Source: UA16 sp965661575 (GTDB taxonomy: Bacteria > Bacteroidota > Bacteroidia > Flavobacteriales_D > Sanyastnellaceae). From it: a stretch of 27,299 nucleotides of DNA. A program made the position numbers and the translations under genes. Every line of letters starts with the position of its first letter. Positions within the stretch are counted from its first letter, which is position 1. The notes under the pieces were generated by a model. It saw nothing but the letters and a program-made list of their open reading frames with translations, was not told the DNA's origin and did no database searches. Positions 1 to 8,519 of the stretch are shown here, piece by piece. Location: contig CBFIEJ010000031.1 in NCBI GenBank assembly GCA_965661575.1, positions 1 to 27,299 on the forward strand. Direction: 5' to 3'.

Positions 1-1
1 C

Positions 2-274
2 AACCTTCAAGATGAAGGCCTGAATACGATCGAAGCGAATGAGGCTTTGGGACATCAATCAGATTCGCGTTCCTATGAGGTTGCTGCGAGAATCTTAAAG
101 GACTTGGAGATTCCGGTCATTCGATTGATGACTAACAATCCTCTGAAAGTAGAGGCTCTCGAGGCTTTGGGTATCACCGTCAAAGAGCGGGTTCCCTTGG
201 TCATCGAAGCACGACCTGAAAACGCAGGTTATCTGGAGGTCAAACGTGCAGTCATGGGACATTACCTAGGCTGA
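2..274 (+). CDS. ribA: GTP cyclohydrolase II, C-terminal part (5' end outside window)
   Basis: This frame is open from the left edge and ends in TGA, giving the last 90 residues of GTP cyclohydrolase II. The enzyme converts GTP to 2,5-diamino-6-ribosylamino-pyrimidinone phosphate and formate, the first step of riboflavin synthesis, in the cytoplasm. The segment carries the family landmarks LQDEGLNTIEANEALG, IRLMTNNPLKVEAL and VKERVPL, and ends in MGHYLG, which resembles the MGHLL ending of stand-alone E. coli RibA. Because the N-terminus is missing, a RibBA fusion with an N-terminal DHBP synthase cannot be excluded. It converges on the DUF819 gene with 21 nt between the two stop codons. Confidence 0.93.
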   Translation, partial: NLQDEGLNTIEANEALGHQSDSRSYEVAARILKDLEIPVIRLMTNNPLKVEALEALGITVKERVPLVIEARPENAGYLEVKRAVMGHYLG

Positions 275-278
275 ACAA

Positions 279-293
279 TCGGGAAGTCCCCGA
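279..293. terminator. Short hairpin between convergent ribA and DUF819 genes
   Basis: TCGGG and CCCGA form a 5-bp stem around a 5-nt loop, placed exactly between the two convergent stop codons. It could act on both strands, but there is no clear T-run on either side, so the call rests mainly on position. Confidence 0.28.
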
Positions 294-295
294 GA

Positions 296-1573
296 TCACA
301 TCGAAATGGCGTGCATGAGTTCCATGCAGACAATGGCTCCCACGGTGCCGACTGCGTACCCTAGCACAGCAAGCAGCACGCCGACAGGGGCCAAAGCAGG
401 GGAAAACGCACTGGCGACAATAGGGGCAGAAGCCGCACCGCCAACATTTGCTTGAGATCCAACCGCGACAAAAAAGAAGGGTGCTTTGATGATTTTGGCC
501 ACGGTCAATAGCGTGATGATGTGGATGGCCATCCATAGGAGACCGATGAGGATTACTGACCAATACACATCCCAATTGTGGTAAAGCTCAACCACATCCA
601 TTTTCATCCCAATTGTCGCCACGAGAACATAGAGAAAGGCGCTTCCTATTTTGCTCGCACCTGCGCCTTCGTAATTGCGCAGTTTCGTGAAGCTCAATCC
701 GATTCCGATGGCTGTTGCAGCAACGACGATCCAAAAGAAGCCTTGCTCCAGACTACTCAGGAACTGAACGAAACTGTCTGGATTGTCTGAAAGGATAGAG
801 CTGAACCAACTTTTAAAAGCAGGTCCGAGCGTGTCGGCAGAGATGTGTGCGAGGCCTACAGCACCGAAGGCGATTCCTCCAATGATCATCAAGTCTTGGA
901 ACGTTGGGATGCGAGCGATGCCCAGTTGAAATTTCTCAACCTTCTCTTTCAAAGCATCCACTGCAGAGGAGTCTGCCTTGAGTTTTCGATCCAATACAGC
1001 GCTCATTCCCGCTCCAACCAAAAGGAAAGGCATCCAGAGATTGGCTACAAACACATCGACGATGAGCATAGCGCTGAACTGATCATCGAGCGTTTGAGAG
1101 ATTTCTTTGAGAGCCGCTTGGTTGGCGCCTCCTCCAATCCAACTTCCCGCTACAGTAGATAAACCACGCCAAAATGCTTCGGGTGAATCACCGCCCAGAA
1201 CTGCCGGTTCGATGAAGCTGACTGCCCACAAGGCGATGGGACCGCCAATGACGATGCCTATGGTCGCTGTGAAGAACATGATGAGTGCCTTGGGCCCCAG
1301 ATTCCAAATGCCCTTGAGGTCGATACTTAAACAGAGCAAAACGAGACTTGCAGGCAGCAAGTAACGGGAGGCAACGAAGTATAAATTGGACGCTTCACCG
1401 TCAACAAGACCCAACGAGTTGTACGCGGCGGGCAAGAAGTAGCAGAGGAGCAACGAAGGGATTATTTTGAAAAATCCTTTGAATCGTGGCAGCGAGCTAC
1501 AGTGGAAAACAAGTGCCAAAGTGGCGATGAGTAGCCCCAGTACGGTGGCATCATTGGTGATGAGTGCATTCAT
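296..1573 (-). CDS. DUF819 family integral membrane protein
   Basis: A 425-residue, very hydrophobic protein with about 11-12 likely membrane segments spread along its whole length, the size and pattern of the DUF819 (YjcL-like) family. The segment GSWIGGGANQAAL near residue 145 matches the conserved G-S-W-x-G-G-x-A-N signature. A glycine-rich segment near the C-terminus (QANVGGAASAPIVASAF) looks like a second, symmetry-related copy. The family is thought to be transporter-like, but its substrate is not established, so none is assigned. I chose the ATG at 1573 over an in-frame TTG three codons upstream because it is the first strong start codon. A weak -7-like element (TTAGTTTG) lies 6 nt before this ATG. 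The gene appears monocistronic. Confidence 0.88.
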   Translation of the reverse strand: MNALITNDATVLGLLIATLALVFHCSSLPRFKGFFKIIPSLLLCYFLPAAYNSLGLVDGEASNLYFVASRYLLPASLVLLCLSIDLKGIWNLGPKALIMFFTATIGIVIGGPIALWAVSFIEPAVLGGDSPEAFWRGLSTVAGSWIGGGANQAALKEISQTLDDQFSAMLIVDVFVANLWMPFLLVGAGMSAVLDRKLKADSSAVDALKEKVEKFQLGIARIPTFQDLMIIGGIAFGAVGLAHISADTLGPAFKSWFSSILSDNPDSFVQFLSSLEQGFFWIVVAATAIGIGLSFTKLRNYEGAGASKIGSAFLYVLVATIGMKMDVVELYHNWDVYWSVILIGLLWMAIHIITLLTVAKIIKAPFFFVAVGSQANVGGAASAPIVASAFSPALAPVGVLLAVLGYAVGTVGAIVCMELMHAISM

Positions 1574-1656
1574 GGACCGCAAACTAATGAACAGCGGCTG
1601 AATCTCGACCGAAGCATCGACGCATTCATGCTAATTTTACTCTGAAACGGAGCAAT

Positions 1657-1688
1657 AAAAAACCCCAGAGCAGAGTCCTGAGGTTTTT
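1657..1688 (-). terminator. Rho-independent terminator of the yaaA-FKBP operon
   Basis: A stem of AAAAACC(T/C)CAG paired with CTGGGG/CTGAGGTTTTT lies 21 nt beyond the stop codon of the FKBP gene. Read on the minus strand, the one imperfect position is a G-U wobble and the right arm runs into U residues. Read on the plus strand it is an A-C mismatch, so minus-strand use is favoured. Confidence 0.8.
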
Positions 1689-1708
1689 AGGTTGAGTTCT
1701 TGTCTTTA

Positions 1709-2398
1709 TTATTGAACTGAGATCAGCTCTACTTCAAAGATGAGCGCAGCCAAGGGCGGAATTGGACCGTTGGGGTTTGGATTGGCTCCGTACGCTAAAT
1801 TTTGCGGAATGTAAAAGAAAGTCTTTCCACCGGGCTTCATCAACTGAAGACCCTCAGTCCAACCCGGGATTACATTTCCCAACGGGAACGAAATCGGTTC
1901 ACCACGGGAGTACGACGAGTCGAATTCAGTTCCGTCGATCAGCGTACCGCGGTAGTGAACAGTCACTGTAGAGGCTGCTGTAGGAGCATCTCCTTCGCCA
2001 ACAGTTTCATGGCGATACTGGAGGCCAGTTTCAGTGGTTTGAATGCCGTCTTTCTTGGCGTTTTCGGCGAGAAAGGCTTGGCATTCTGCGTCATATCCTG
2101 CAGAGGCTTCAACTTGTTTGGCTTGCATGAATTCGCCAACCATCTGATTGGCTTGTTCTGGCGTAAGTCGGGCATCACCTTTCATTTGACTGGCAAGGCC
2201 CTCCGACATTTCGGCAGTGGAGATGGTTTCAAGCCCTTGGTCTTGAAGGTTTTTCGCGAACAATACGCCAAGCGCATAACTGATGTCTTCCATGGATGGA
2301 GTTGGGTTTTGGGCTTGTGCATTGGTGACAAGCGCTGAGATGATGATGATACCGAAGGCTTTTTTAATCTTTCGGCTAATAGATACGTATGATTTCAT
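1709..2398 (-). CDS. FKBP-type peptidyl-prolyl cis-trans isomerase, exported
   Basis: A 229-residue proline isomerase of the FkpA/FklB type that should assist folding in the periplasm. Residues 1-30 are a signal peptide: basic start, hydrophobic core, cleavage near NAQA. Residues about 35-115 match the helical FKBP N-terminal dimerisation region (SYALGVLFAKNLQDQGLE). Residues about 125-229 are a complete FKBP domain with VTVHYRGTLIDGTEFDSSY, VIPGWTEGL and the aromatic pocket segment FFYIPQNLAYG. The cleavage site lacks the cysteine of a lipoprotein. The ATG overlaps the TGA of upstream yaaA as ATGA, so the two are probably translationally coupled, and a terminator follows. Confidence 0.93.
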   Translation of the reverse strand: MKSYVSISRKIKKAFGIIIISALVTNAQAQNPTPSMEDISYALGVLFAKNLQDQGLETISTAEMSEGLASQMKGDARLTPEQANQMVGEFMQAKQVEASAGYDAECQAFLAENAKKDGIQTTETGLQYRHETVGEGDAPTAASTVTVHYRGTLIDGTEFDSSYSRGEPISFPLGNVIPGWTEGLQLMKPGGKTFFYIPQNLAYGANPNPNGPIPPLAALIFEVELISVQ

Positions 2399-3171
2399 GA
2401 TGCAATAGAATTTTTATCTCGGGTAAAGAGCCACGTGTCGCCACTGGACATGGATGCATCCCAGCGGTAGCCCATGCCATTAAACCCCTTCATTTCTGCG
2501 GGGTCGGTGATTCGGTTTTGAACGATGTATTTCGCCATCGTCCCGCGTGCTTCTTTGGCATAGGCCATCAATGCCTTGTATTCTCCTTTGACCAAGTCTT
2601 TGAACACCGGCGTGATGATGCGATTGTTCATTGTTTTCAGGAGAGCAGCTTTGCTGTACTCATTGCTGGCGAGGTTCACGATGAGTCCATTTGCCCTTGT
2701 ATCAAGAGCCTGCTGAAGTTTGTCCCCCCAAAAGGTGTAGAGGTTTTTAGTCTCTGCCGTGTTGGGCCATTTGAGCCCCATTTCCAAACGGTAAGGTTGC
2801 ATCAGGTCTTTGGGACCGAGAACGCCATAGAGACCGCTTAAAATCCGAATGTGTTTTTGCGCAAAATCCATGTCCTCAGCAGACCATGAACGACTGTCCA
2901 GTCCGGTGTACACGGCTCCCTTGAATCCATATGCCGCGGGCTTTGAATTGTTAACGGTGAACGGAACGTTCCATTTTGAGCATCTGTCATGCGCTTCTTC
3001 TGCTACAGCGGTGCTCACTTTCATGAGGGTTTCAATCGCGGGCACATCGAGTTTTTGGAGTCCTGACATTAGGAGTTCCGCTTCTTCCATAAACTCAGGC
3101 TCTCCAGGCTGGAAATTGACCGAAGGGGAATCCGAAGCCATGGTTTTTGAGGGAGAAAGGAGGATGAGCAT
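2395..3171 (-). CDS. yaaA: YaaA family peroxide-stress protein
   Basis: A 258-residue cytoplasmic protein, the same length as E. coli YaaA, of the DUF328/UPF0246 family. The E. coli member limits intracellular iron and DNA damage during hydrogen peroxide stress; that role is carried over by homology. Family signatures visible are the start MLILLSPSKTM, RILSGLYGVLGPKDLMQPYR around residues 110-130, NLASNEYSKA and ITPVFKD. The ATG at 3171 gives the canonical N-terminus; an in-frame upstream start would add 13 residues unlike the family. A promoter with TTG, 20 nt, TACTTTTG ends 8 nt before this ATG. It is the first gene of a two-gene operon with the FKBP isomerase. Confidence 0.94.
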   Translation of the reverse strand: MLILLSPSKTMASDSPSVNFQPGEPEFMEEAELLMSGLQKLDVPAIETLMKVSTAVAEEAHDRCSKWNVPFTVNNSKPAAYGFKGAVYTGLDSRSWSAEDMDFAQKHIRILSGLYGVLGPKDLMQPYRLEMGLKWPNTAETKNLYTFWGDKLQQALDTRANGLIVNLASNEYSKAALLKTMNNRIITPVFKDLVKGEYKALMAYAKEARGTMAKYIVQNRITDPAEMKGFNGMGYRWDASMSSGDTWLFTRDKNSIAS

Positions 3172-3179
3172 TGGGACTT

Positions 3180-3210
3180 CAAAAGTACGGTTTATTGTCA
3201 CTGATTCCAA
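3180..3210 (-). promoter_or_regulatory. Promoter of yaaA-FKBP operon (Bacteroidota type)
   Basis: On the minus strand a -33 TTG (3210-3208) is followed after 20 nt by TACTTTTG (3187-3180), a full match to TAnnTTTG. The yaaA ATG starts 8 nt downstream, so the leader would be very short. It overlaps the plus-strand promoter at 3195-3224. Confidence 0.65.
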
Positions 3211-3224
3211 TTGGGTTATATTCG
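3195..3224 (+). promoter_or_regulatory. Promoter of the T9SS protein gene at 3229
   Basis: TTG (3195-3197), 19 nt, then TATATTCG (3217-3224), one base off TAnnTTTG. The chosen ATG begins only 4 nt later, which predicts a leaderless or near-leaderless mRNA. The same octamer recurs upstream of the S46 peptidase gene. Confidence 0.5.
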
Positions 3225-3228
3225 AAAC

Positions 3229-5121
3229 ATGAATATGAAATTGCTCAACCTATTTGCTGTTCTCTGTGGTGTTTTGATGGCTTCAGCCGAACTTTTTGCC
3301 CAGTGTGATGAAGGAGAAACAGCTCTTGATTTCGTGATCGATACAGATGCGTGGGGTTATGAAATGTATTGGGAATTGACGCCAGCCGGATCGGGGTGTG
3401 GTAGTCTGGATTTTTTGGCCAGCGGAGGCAATTCGGACGGTGTTGGATGCGATGGAGCAGGAGACGGTGGATCGGGAGGAACTGCTTACGACAACAATGC
3501 GATTTACGTGGAAGGACCATTTTGCGCCACTACCGGTGAAACCTACGATTTGATTCATGTCGATAGCTATGGAGATGGGGGATCGCGTTTTGATTTACAG
3601 ATGAACGGGATTCTCTCGGGTATTTTCAACGGCTCGGGCGCAGGAAATGTTTGGACCTTTACGGCGGGTGAGAGCCTTCTCGTTGAAAATGATGTGCCCT
3701 GCGATGCCGCTTCAGTGGAGGTCGACGGAGCCACCGTAATGATTTCTACTGCTGGCGCCACCGCTCAGGCTGGTGAGCCATCTCCCCCCGCTGCTCCAAA
3801 CGGATCGTGCGGTTTGCCAGGATCATGGTGCGGTTCAGACGGAGCTGTCACAAATTCGGGTTGGGTTTCATTCTCTCCTCAGACAGAAGCTCCGTTGGTG
3901 ATTTCAACGTGCACTGACAGTGCAAGTTTCGACACTCAGATTGCGCTTTATAAAGCAGAAGACTGTGCAGACTGGTCCACGTATGAACTGATTTCATCTG
4001 GTGATGATCAGTGTAGTAATTACCGTTCAATCATGAATACGAGTTGCCTTGAGGCAGGATCGGATTATTTCATACAAATCGAAGGGTGGGGCGGTCAAAC
4101 TGGGGATGCATACGTGACGGTTTCGACTCTAGAGGAAAGTGACATCAGCGCGGATGCGATGCAGAGCAATGTTACCTGTCCCTTGGATAAGGATTTTGAG
4201 CCGAATGGCCTTTTGTTGCCGTACATCAATTTGGGAGGTTCTGATTTTAGTTGTTCCTGGACTGGCCCCAATGATTACACTTCTGAAGATGCCTGGATTT
4301 ACAATCTGAGTTCTGGAACTTACACAGCAACAATTGCGACTACTTGCGGGGCTGAGTTTACGCTTAGTCGCACGATTACCACACCTGAACCGTGGAGCAC
4401 TGAGACAACCATTGTCGAGGCTTCCTGTGCAGAAGCTGCTGATGGTTCCGTCGAAGTTGCAGTTGGCGGGGCAACGGCGGATTACACCTTCAATTGGTCT
4501 GGTCCCAACGATTTCACTTCGGAAGAGCAAAACCTCTACGACCTTTTGCCTGGCACCTACCAACTGTCGTTGAGCGACGCCAACGGCTGTGCGAATTCTA
4601 TAACCGCGTACATCCCAGAGGTAGGCGCTGGAGATTTCTCCATCGGAAGCGATACGATTATCTGCGAAGACGAACCACTGCTCATCTACGGTCCGCTTGG
4701 ATACAACTACGAATGGCAAGACGGTTCTGCAAACCAATTTTTTTATGTCGCTCCCGGAGAATTTGAAGCCGGAACCTATAGCGTCATCTTGGAAGCTTCA
4801 ACGGAAACAGGCTGCTCGTTCATTGATGCGATGTTGCTTACGGTCTATGATTGCTCGCTTGGAATGGATGAATTGGGGCTCACAGATCGGATGATATTTC
4901 CAAACCCTGCCAGCGACCAGATTTTCATGAATCTTGAACCTGGCCAAAATGGCTGGACCGCATTGGCCTTCGACGCAACAGGTAGAAAAGTGGCAGAGCG
5001 TCTATGGTTCGGAGCCGGAGAGCCTGTATTCGACGTCAGTTCTTGGCCGATTGGTCGTTATACGATTCAATTCAAAGACGAAGAGCGATCCATCGTGCAC
5101 GCATTGAATGTGACGCATTGA
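3229..5121 (+). CDS. T9SS type-A sorted surface protein with SprB-like repeats
   Basis: A 630-residue secreted protein of unknown specific function. Order of parts: signal peptide (about 1-25, ending LFAQ); a Gly/Asp-rich CUB-like module (about 26-145) with WELTPAG, ASGG and DSYGDGG; a pre-peptidase-like beta module (about 150-300) with FDTQIALYKAEDC and YFIQIEGWGG; two SprB-type repeats (about 305-470) showing DGSVEVAVGG and GTYQLSLSDANGC; an Ig/PKD-like module; and a C-terminal domain from about 553 starting IFPNPASDQ and ending in a beta-rich tail, the type-A T9SS sorting signal. The product should be exported by Sec, carried across the outer membrane by T9SS and displayed or released. The ATG at 3229 starts a good signal peptide and sits 4 nt after a promoter; an in-frame TTG at 3211 is rejected. 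It is divergent from yaaA. Confidence 0.88.
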   Translation: MNMKLLNLFAVLCGVLMASAELFAQCDEGETALDFVIDTDAWGYEMYWELTPAGSGCGSLDFLASGGNSDGVGCDGAGDGGSGGTAYDNNAIYVEGPFCATTGETYDLIHVDSYGDGGSRFDLQMNGILSGIFNGSGAGNVWTFTAGESLLVENDVPCDAASVEVDGATVMISTAGATAQAGEPSPPAAPNGSCGLPGSWCGSDGAVTNSGWVSFSPQTEAPLVISTCTDSASFDTQIALYKAEDCADWSTYELISSGDDQCSNYRSIMNTSCLEAGSDYFIQIEGWGGQTGDAYVTVSTLEESDISADAMQSNVTCPLDKDFEPNGLLLPYINLGGSDFSCSWTGPNDYTSEDAWIYNLSSGTYTATIATTCGAEFTLSRTITTPEPWSTETTIVEASCAEAADGSVEVAVGGATADYTFNWSGPNDFTSEEQNLYDLLPGTYQLSLSDANGCANSITAYIPEVGAGDFSIGSDTIICEDEPLLIYGPLGYNYEWQDGSANQFFYVAPGEFEAGTYSVILEASTETGCSFIDAMLLTVYDCSLGMDELGLTDRMIFPNPASDQIFMNLEPGQNGWTALAFDATGRKVAERLWFGAGEPVFDVSSWPIGRYTIQFKDEERSIVHALNVTH

Positions 5122-5135
5122 TCGCGCTGATGTTC

Positions 5136-6188
5136 TCAGAACGGAGCTCGCTTCAATAGTGCACAGGCGCGTTTGATCTGTTCCTCTGTGACGTCGCGGT
5201 GCGTGACAAATCGCACCTTTTGACCTCCGAAGGGAAAGCATGCAATCCCTTGTTCCTCAGCCCATCCAACAAATTGATCAGCAGAAACGTGTTTCTTCAA
5301 GCTGAAGATGACAATATTGGTTTCTACCGGTTCGATGGATGCAACGGATTCAACCTGTTTGAGTGCGAGAGCCAATTCTTGTGCATGAAAATGGTCTTGA
5401 TTCATACGGGGCAATTCATGATCCAACGCATGAATGCACGCGCCAGCCAATCCTCCGATTTGTCGCATTCCACCGCCCAGGACTTTGCGGGTTCTGTGCG
5501 ATTCCGCAATGAAGCTTTTGCTCCCGATCAAGACCGAGCCCACAGGTGCCCCAAGTCCTTTTGAGAAGCAGACTGAAATGGAATCGAAGATTCGACCATA
5601 GTCCTGCAACGTGCGCTCAGTGGGGACAGCATTTTGGTTTCGTGCGATGAGTGCGTTCCAAACCCTTGCACCATCCAAATGCAAGGGTAAATTGGCTTCT
5701 TTGCATCCTTTCTGAATCGATTTCAGGTTTTTCACCTCCCACACTGCACCTCCTCCTCGGTTGCAAGTGTCCTCGACGGATACGAGCGAAGTTCGCGCGT
5801 AGTGACTGTCCGAGGGATTGATTTCAGAAAGCACATCGGACCAGAGAAATCGGCCGTTGTCGCCTTCAATGAGTCGCACGGAAGCACCAGAATTGCGGGC
5901 AATGCCACCACCTTCGTAATTGTAGATGTGGGATTTACGGTCGCATACAACTTCATCACCTGGACGCACATGCACGTTGATTGCGATTTGGTTCGTCATG
6001 GTTCCCGAGGGACAGTACAAGGCAGCTTCATGGCCGAACATTGCAGCGCATCGCTCCTGTAGCTCAACTGCGGCTGGATCTTCAGCGAATACATCGTCAC
6101 CCGTCTGAGCATCGTACATGGCCTTGAGCATCTCCGCTGTGGGCCTTGTGATGGTGTCAGACCTTAAATCGATGGTTGGTTCGTTCAT
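5136..6188 (-). CDS. ltaE: Low-specificity L-threonine aldolase
   Basis: A 350-residue fold-type I PLP enzyme that cleaves L-threonine or allo-threonine to glycine and acetaldehyde in the cytoplasm. The N-terminal IDLRSDTITRPT and GDDVFAEDP are diagnostic of the family. His86 in DRKSHIYN should stack on PLP, Asp172 in LHLDGARVWNA should bind the pyridine nitrogen, and Lys210 in VCFSKGLGAPVGS is the expected Schiff-base lysine. GGGMRQIGGLAGA also matches the family. Length is typical and nothing is missing. The gene converges on the T9SS gene at 3229-5121 with 14 nt between stops and no convincing terminator. No clear promoter was found before its ATG. Confidence 0.95.
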   Translation of the reverse strand: MNEPTIDLRSDTITRPTAEMLKAMYDAQTGDDVFAEDPAAVELQERCAAMFGHEAALYCPSGTMTNQIAINVHVRPGDEVVCDRKSHIYNYEGGGIARNSGASVRLIEGDNGRFLWSDVLSEINPSDSHYARTSLVSVEDTCNRGGGAVWEVKNLKSIQKGCKEANLPLHLDGARVWNALIARNQNAVPTERTLQDYGRIFDSISVCFSKGLGAPVGSVLIGSKSFIAESHRTRKVLGGGMRQIGGLAGACIHALDHELPRMNQDHFHAQELALALKQVESVASIEPVETNIVIFSLKKHVSADQFVGWAEEQGIACFPFGGQKVRFVTHRDVTEEQIKRACALLKRAPF

Positions 6189-6239
6189 GATGGGAATGAT
6201 TGGAGTAAGTCAAGGCTGTAAAACTAACAAGGACTGGGC

Positions 6240-6271
6240 TTGGCCTCTCCATTTGATGCGAACTATATTCG
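6240..6271 (+). promoter_or_regulatory. Candidate promoter of the S46 peptidase gene
   Basis: TTG (6240-6242), 21 nt, then TATATTCG (6264-6271), one base off TAnnTTTG, leaving 33 nt to the ATG at 6305. The same octamer precedes the gene at 3229. Confidence 0.42.
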
Positions 6272-6304
6272 GCTCCTGTTTCCAAAACATTTGATTCAAA
6301 ACCC

Positions 6305-8452
6305 ATGAATATTTCTCAAACACACGGCGCGTTTTTGCGCTTGAAATGGCCACTGCTATTCTTGGTTCTGGGCGCAAGCCTCGGAACTATTCGCGACGTA
6401 CAGGCCAAGGAAGGCATGTGGATTCCAACACTTCTCAACGCCGTGGAAGGGGATATGCAAGCGATGGGGATGCATTTGAGTGCAGAAGATATTTACAGTG
6501 TGAACGCAGGATCGCTCAAAGATGCCGTCGTGCACTTCAATGGAGGCTGTACCGCAGAAATGATCAGTTCGGAGGGGCTGCTGCTTACCAATCACCACTG
6601 TGGTTTTGGTCAGATTGCATACCACAGCACCGTTGAGAATGATTACCTGAAGGATGGGTTTTGGGCGATGTCACGAGAAGAGGAATTGCCGAATCCAGAT
6701 TTATTTGCACGATTCATTCACAAGATTGAAGATGTGACAGAGGCGATTGAAAAGTCAGACGATCCGGAGCAAACGAAAAAAGATTTAGTTCTCGGGGCCA
6801 CAGATGGAAAAGGCATAGAGGGCAAGGTGGTCGCATTTGATTTTGGCAACAGCCATTACTTGATCACCACGATTACCTACAACGACGTGCGACTCGTTGG
6901 CGCGCCTCCGTCGGCTGTTGGGAAATTTGGTGGAGACACGGATAACTGGGTCTGGCCGAGGCACACGGGTGATTTTAGCATGTTTCGGATTTACGCGAAT
7001 GCGAACAACGAGCCGGCTGATTATGCCGTCGAAAATGTACCATTCACACCAGGACATCATTTCCCTGTAAATGTGGGCGGTGCGGTTGAGGGTGACTTCA
7101 CCATGGTTTTTGGCTTTCCGGGGCGCACTGAGCAGTACCTCACGAGCGATGCTGTAACCCGTGTGATTGACGTGCTCAATCCTGCTCGGATTGAGATGCG
7201 TGAAGCTTCCTTGGCGGTCATCAATGCGGCTAGAGCTGAAACTGCAGCACTGCGGATTGCCTATGCAGACAAGCAAAGCTCCATTGCCAATGCTTGGAAA
7301 AAATGGATTGGTCAAAACAAGGGACTCATCGAGTTGGACGCCGTCGGTAAAAAACGAAACCTCGAAATGCACTTCATGGCGCGAGCTTCGGCAGCAGAAA
7401 ATTCCGATTGGATGCGTGTCATTTCCAGTATCCAAAGTGAAAATGAAGCGCTCTTTCCTTTCCAATTGGCACGCAGCATGTTCATTGAGTGGGTATACTA
7501 TGGCCCGGACATCCTCAATTTTGCACAATCATTCTCACCGTTGATTCAAGATTGGGAGGCTTTGGAAGAGAAGGGCGAATTGGAGGATGCACTCAATGCA
7601 TTGAAGGCCCAAACAGAGGGCCATTTTCGGCAATATGAAGCACGTGTGGATGAAGGAATCATGGCCTCACTCAGGGACCCATACCTGAAGCATATGGATG
7701 CTCAATTCATTCCGGAACAGTTGATGAATGCGGGAGATGCAGCAGGTTGGGCTCGAGAAATTTTCGAGGAAAGCGCCTTTGCAGACAAGGAGGTCATCTC
7801 AGCTTTGCTCGCTAAGTCCAGTCGAAAGGCATTTTCGAAGCTCGCAAAAGATCCGGCTTATCAACTGATTCAGTCGATGCGCGATGTCTACTTCAATCAA
7901 GTCGCATCAGGTTATAGATCTCATTCCATGGCCTTGGACTCATTGACGGGAGTCTACACTTCTGCCTTGCGCGAGCTGTTTCCAGAGAAAGCATTTTTTC
8001 CCGACGCCAATAGCACCATGCGGTTGACCTACGGAAAGGTGGAGGGGTCAGCGCCTTATGACGGAATGGAGTATCTGCCGTTCACGACGGCCGCGGGAAT
8101 TCTTCAGAAGTACATTCCCGGCGATGCGGACTTCGACCTTCCGTTGGACCTTGTTGAGGCCCTAAGGGCAGGAGATTGGGGTGATTATGCCGATGCGACG
8201 GGGCAGCTCCCGGTGTGCTTTACCGGTTCAAATCATACGACAGGGGGCAATTCTGGATCACCAGCCATCGATGGTGATGGCCACTTGATTGGGATTAATT
8301 TTGACCGCTCTTGGGAGTCAACAATGAGTGACATCCTCTTTGATGAATCACGTTGTCGAAACATCATGGTCGACATTCGTTACGTTCTTTGGGTCACGGA
8401 TGTCTACGCGGGAGCGGGACATCTTGTTGAAGAGATGGATCTCATTCGTTGA
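6305..8452 (+). CDS. S46 family dipeptidyl-peptidase, DPP11-like
   Basis: A 715-residue periplasmic serine peptidase that removes dipeptides from peptide N-termini. An N-terminal signal peptide (about 1-34, cleavage near VQA-KEG) leads into GMWIPTLL, the usual start of mature S46 enzymes. The trypsin-like triad is visible: His in LLLTNHHCGFG (residues 97/98), Asp in RHTGDFSMFR (Asp223 probable) and Ser650 in GGNSGSPAIDG. Residue 668 in GINFDRSWE is Arg, 18 positions after the serine. From memory, that site is Arg in DPP11 (Asp/Glu at P1) and Gly in DPP7, so acidic specificity is inferred. Length is normal and there is no T9SS tail, consistent with a periplasmic enzyme feeding peptide uptake. 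It is divergent from ltaE. Confidence 0.94.
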   Translation: MNISQTHGAFLRLKWPLLFLVLGASLGTIRDVQAKEGMWIPTLLNAVEGDMQAMGMHLSAEDIYSVNAGSLKDAVVHFNGGCTAEMISSEGLLLTNHHCGFGQIAYHSTVENDYLKDGFWAMSREEELPNPDLFARFIHKIEDVTEAIEKSDDPEQTKKDLVLGATDGKGIEGKVVAFDFGNSHYLITTITYNDVRLVGAPPSAVGKFGGDTDNWVWPRHTGDFSMFRIYANANNEPADYAVENVPFTPGHHFPVNVGGAVEGDFTMVFGFPGRTEQYLTSDAVTRVIDVLNPARIEMREASLAVINAARAETAALRIAYADKQSSIANAWKKWIGQNKGLIELDAVGKKRNLEMHFMARASAAENSDWMRVISSIQSENEALFPFQLARSMFIEWVYYGPDILNFAQSFSPLIQDWEALEEKGELEDALNALKAQTEGHFRQYEARVDEGIMASLRDPYLKHMDAQFIPEQLMNAGDAAGWAREIFEESAFADKEVISALLAKSSRKAFSKLAKDPAYQLIQSMRDVYFNQVASGYRSHSMALDSLTGVYTSALRELFPEKAFFPDANSTMRLTYGKVEGSAPYDGMEYLPFTTAAGILQKYIPGDADFDLPLDLVEALRAGDWGDYADATGQLPVCFTGSNHTTGGNSGSPAIDGDGHLIGINFDRSWESTMSDILFDESRCRNIMVDIRYVLWVTDVYAGAGHLVEEMDLIR

Positions 8453-8519
8453 TCCAGGCCTCGTTTAGAGACCTTGAACCGATTGATGAATCGACGTTTT
8501 GAAAGGATTTGCTGACGGA

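Noticed and set aside
1802..2338. 178-residue open frame on the plus strand
   Set aside because: It is antisense to the FKBP isomerase, and no family features are visible.
4129..4737. 202-residue open frame on the minus strand
   Set aside because: It is antisense to SprB-type repeats of the T9SS protein; codon periodicity of the plus strand explains it.
6785..7528. 247-residue open frame on the minus strand
   Set aside because: It lies antisense inside the well-supported S46 peptidase gene, has no recognisable motif and has shadow-like composition.
8480..8493. CGATT/AATCG hairpin as terminator of the S46 peptidase gene
   Set aside because: The stem is only 5 bp with two G-C pairs, and the following T-run is weak; this size is expected by chance.
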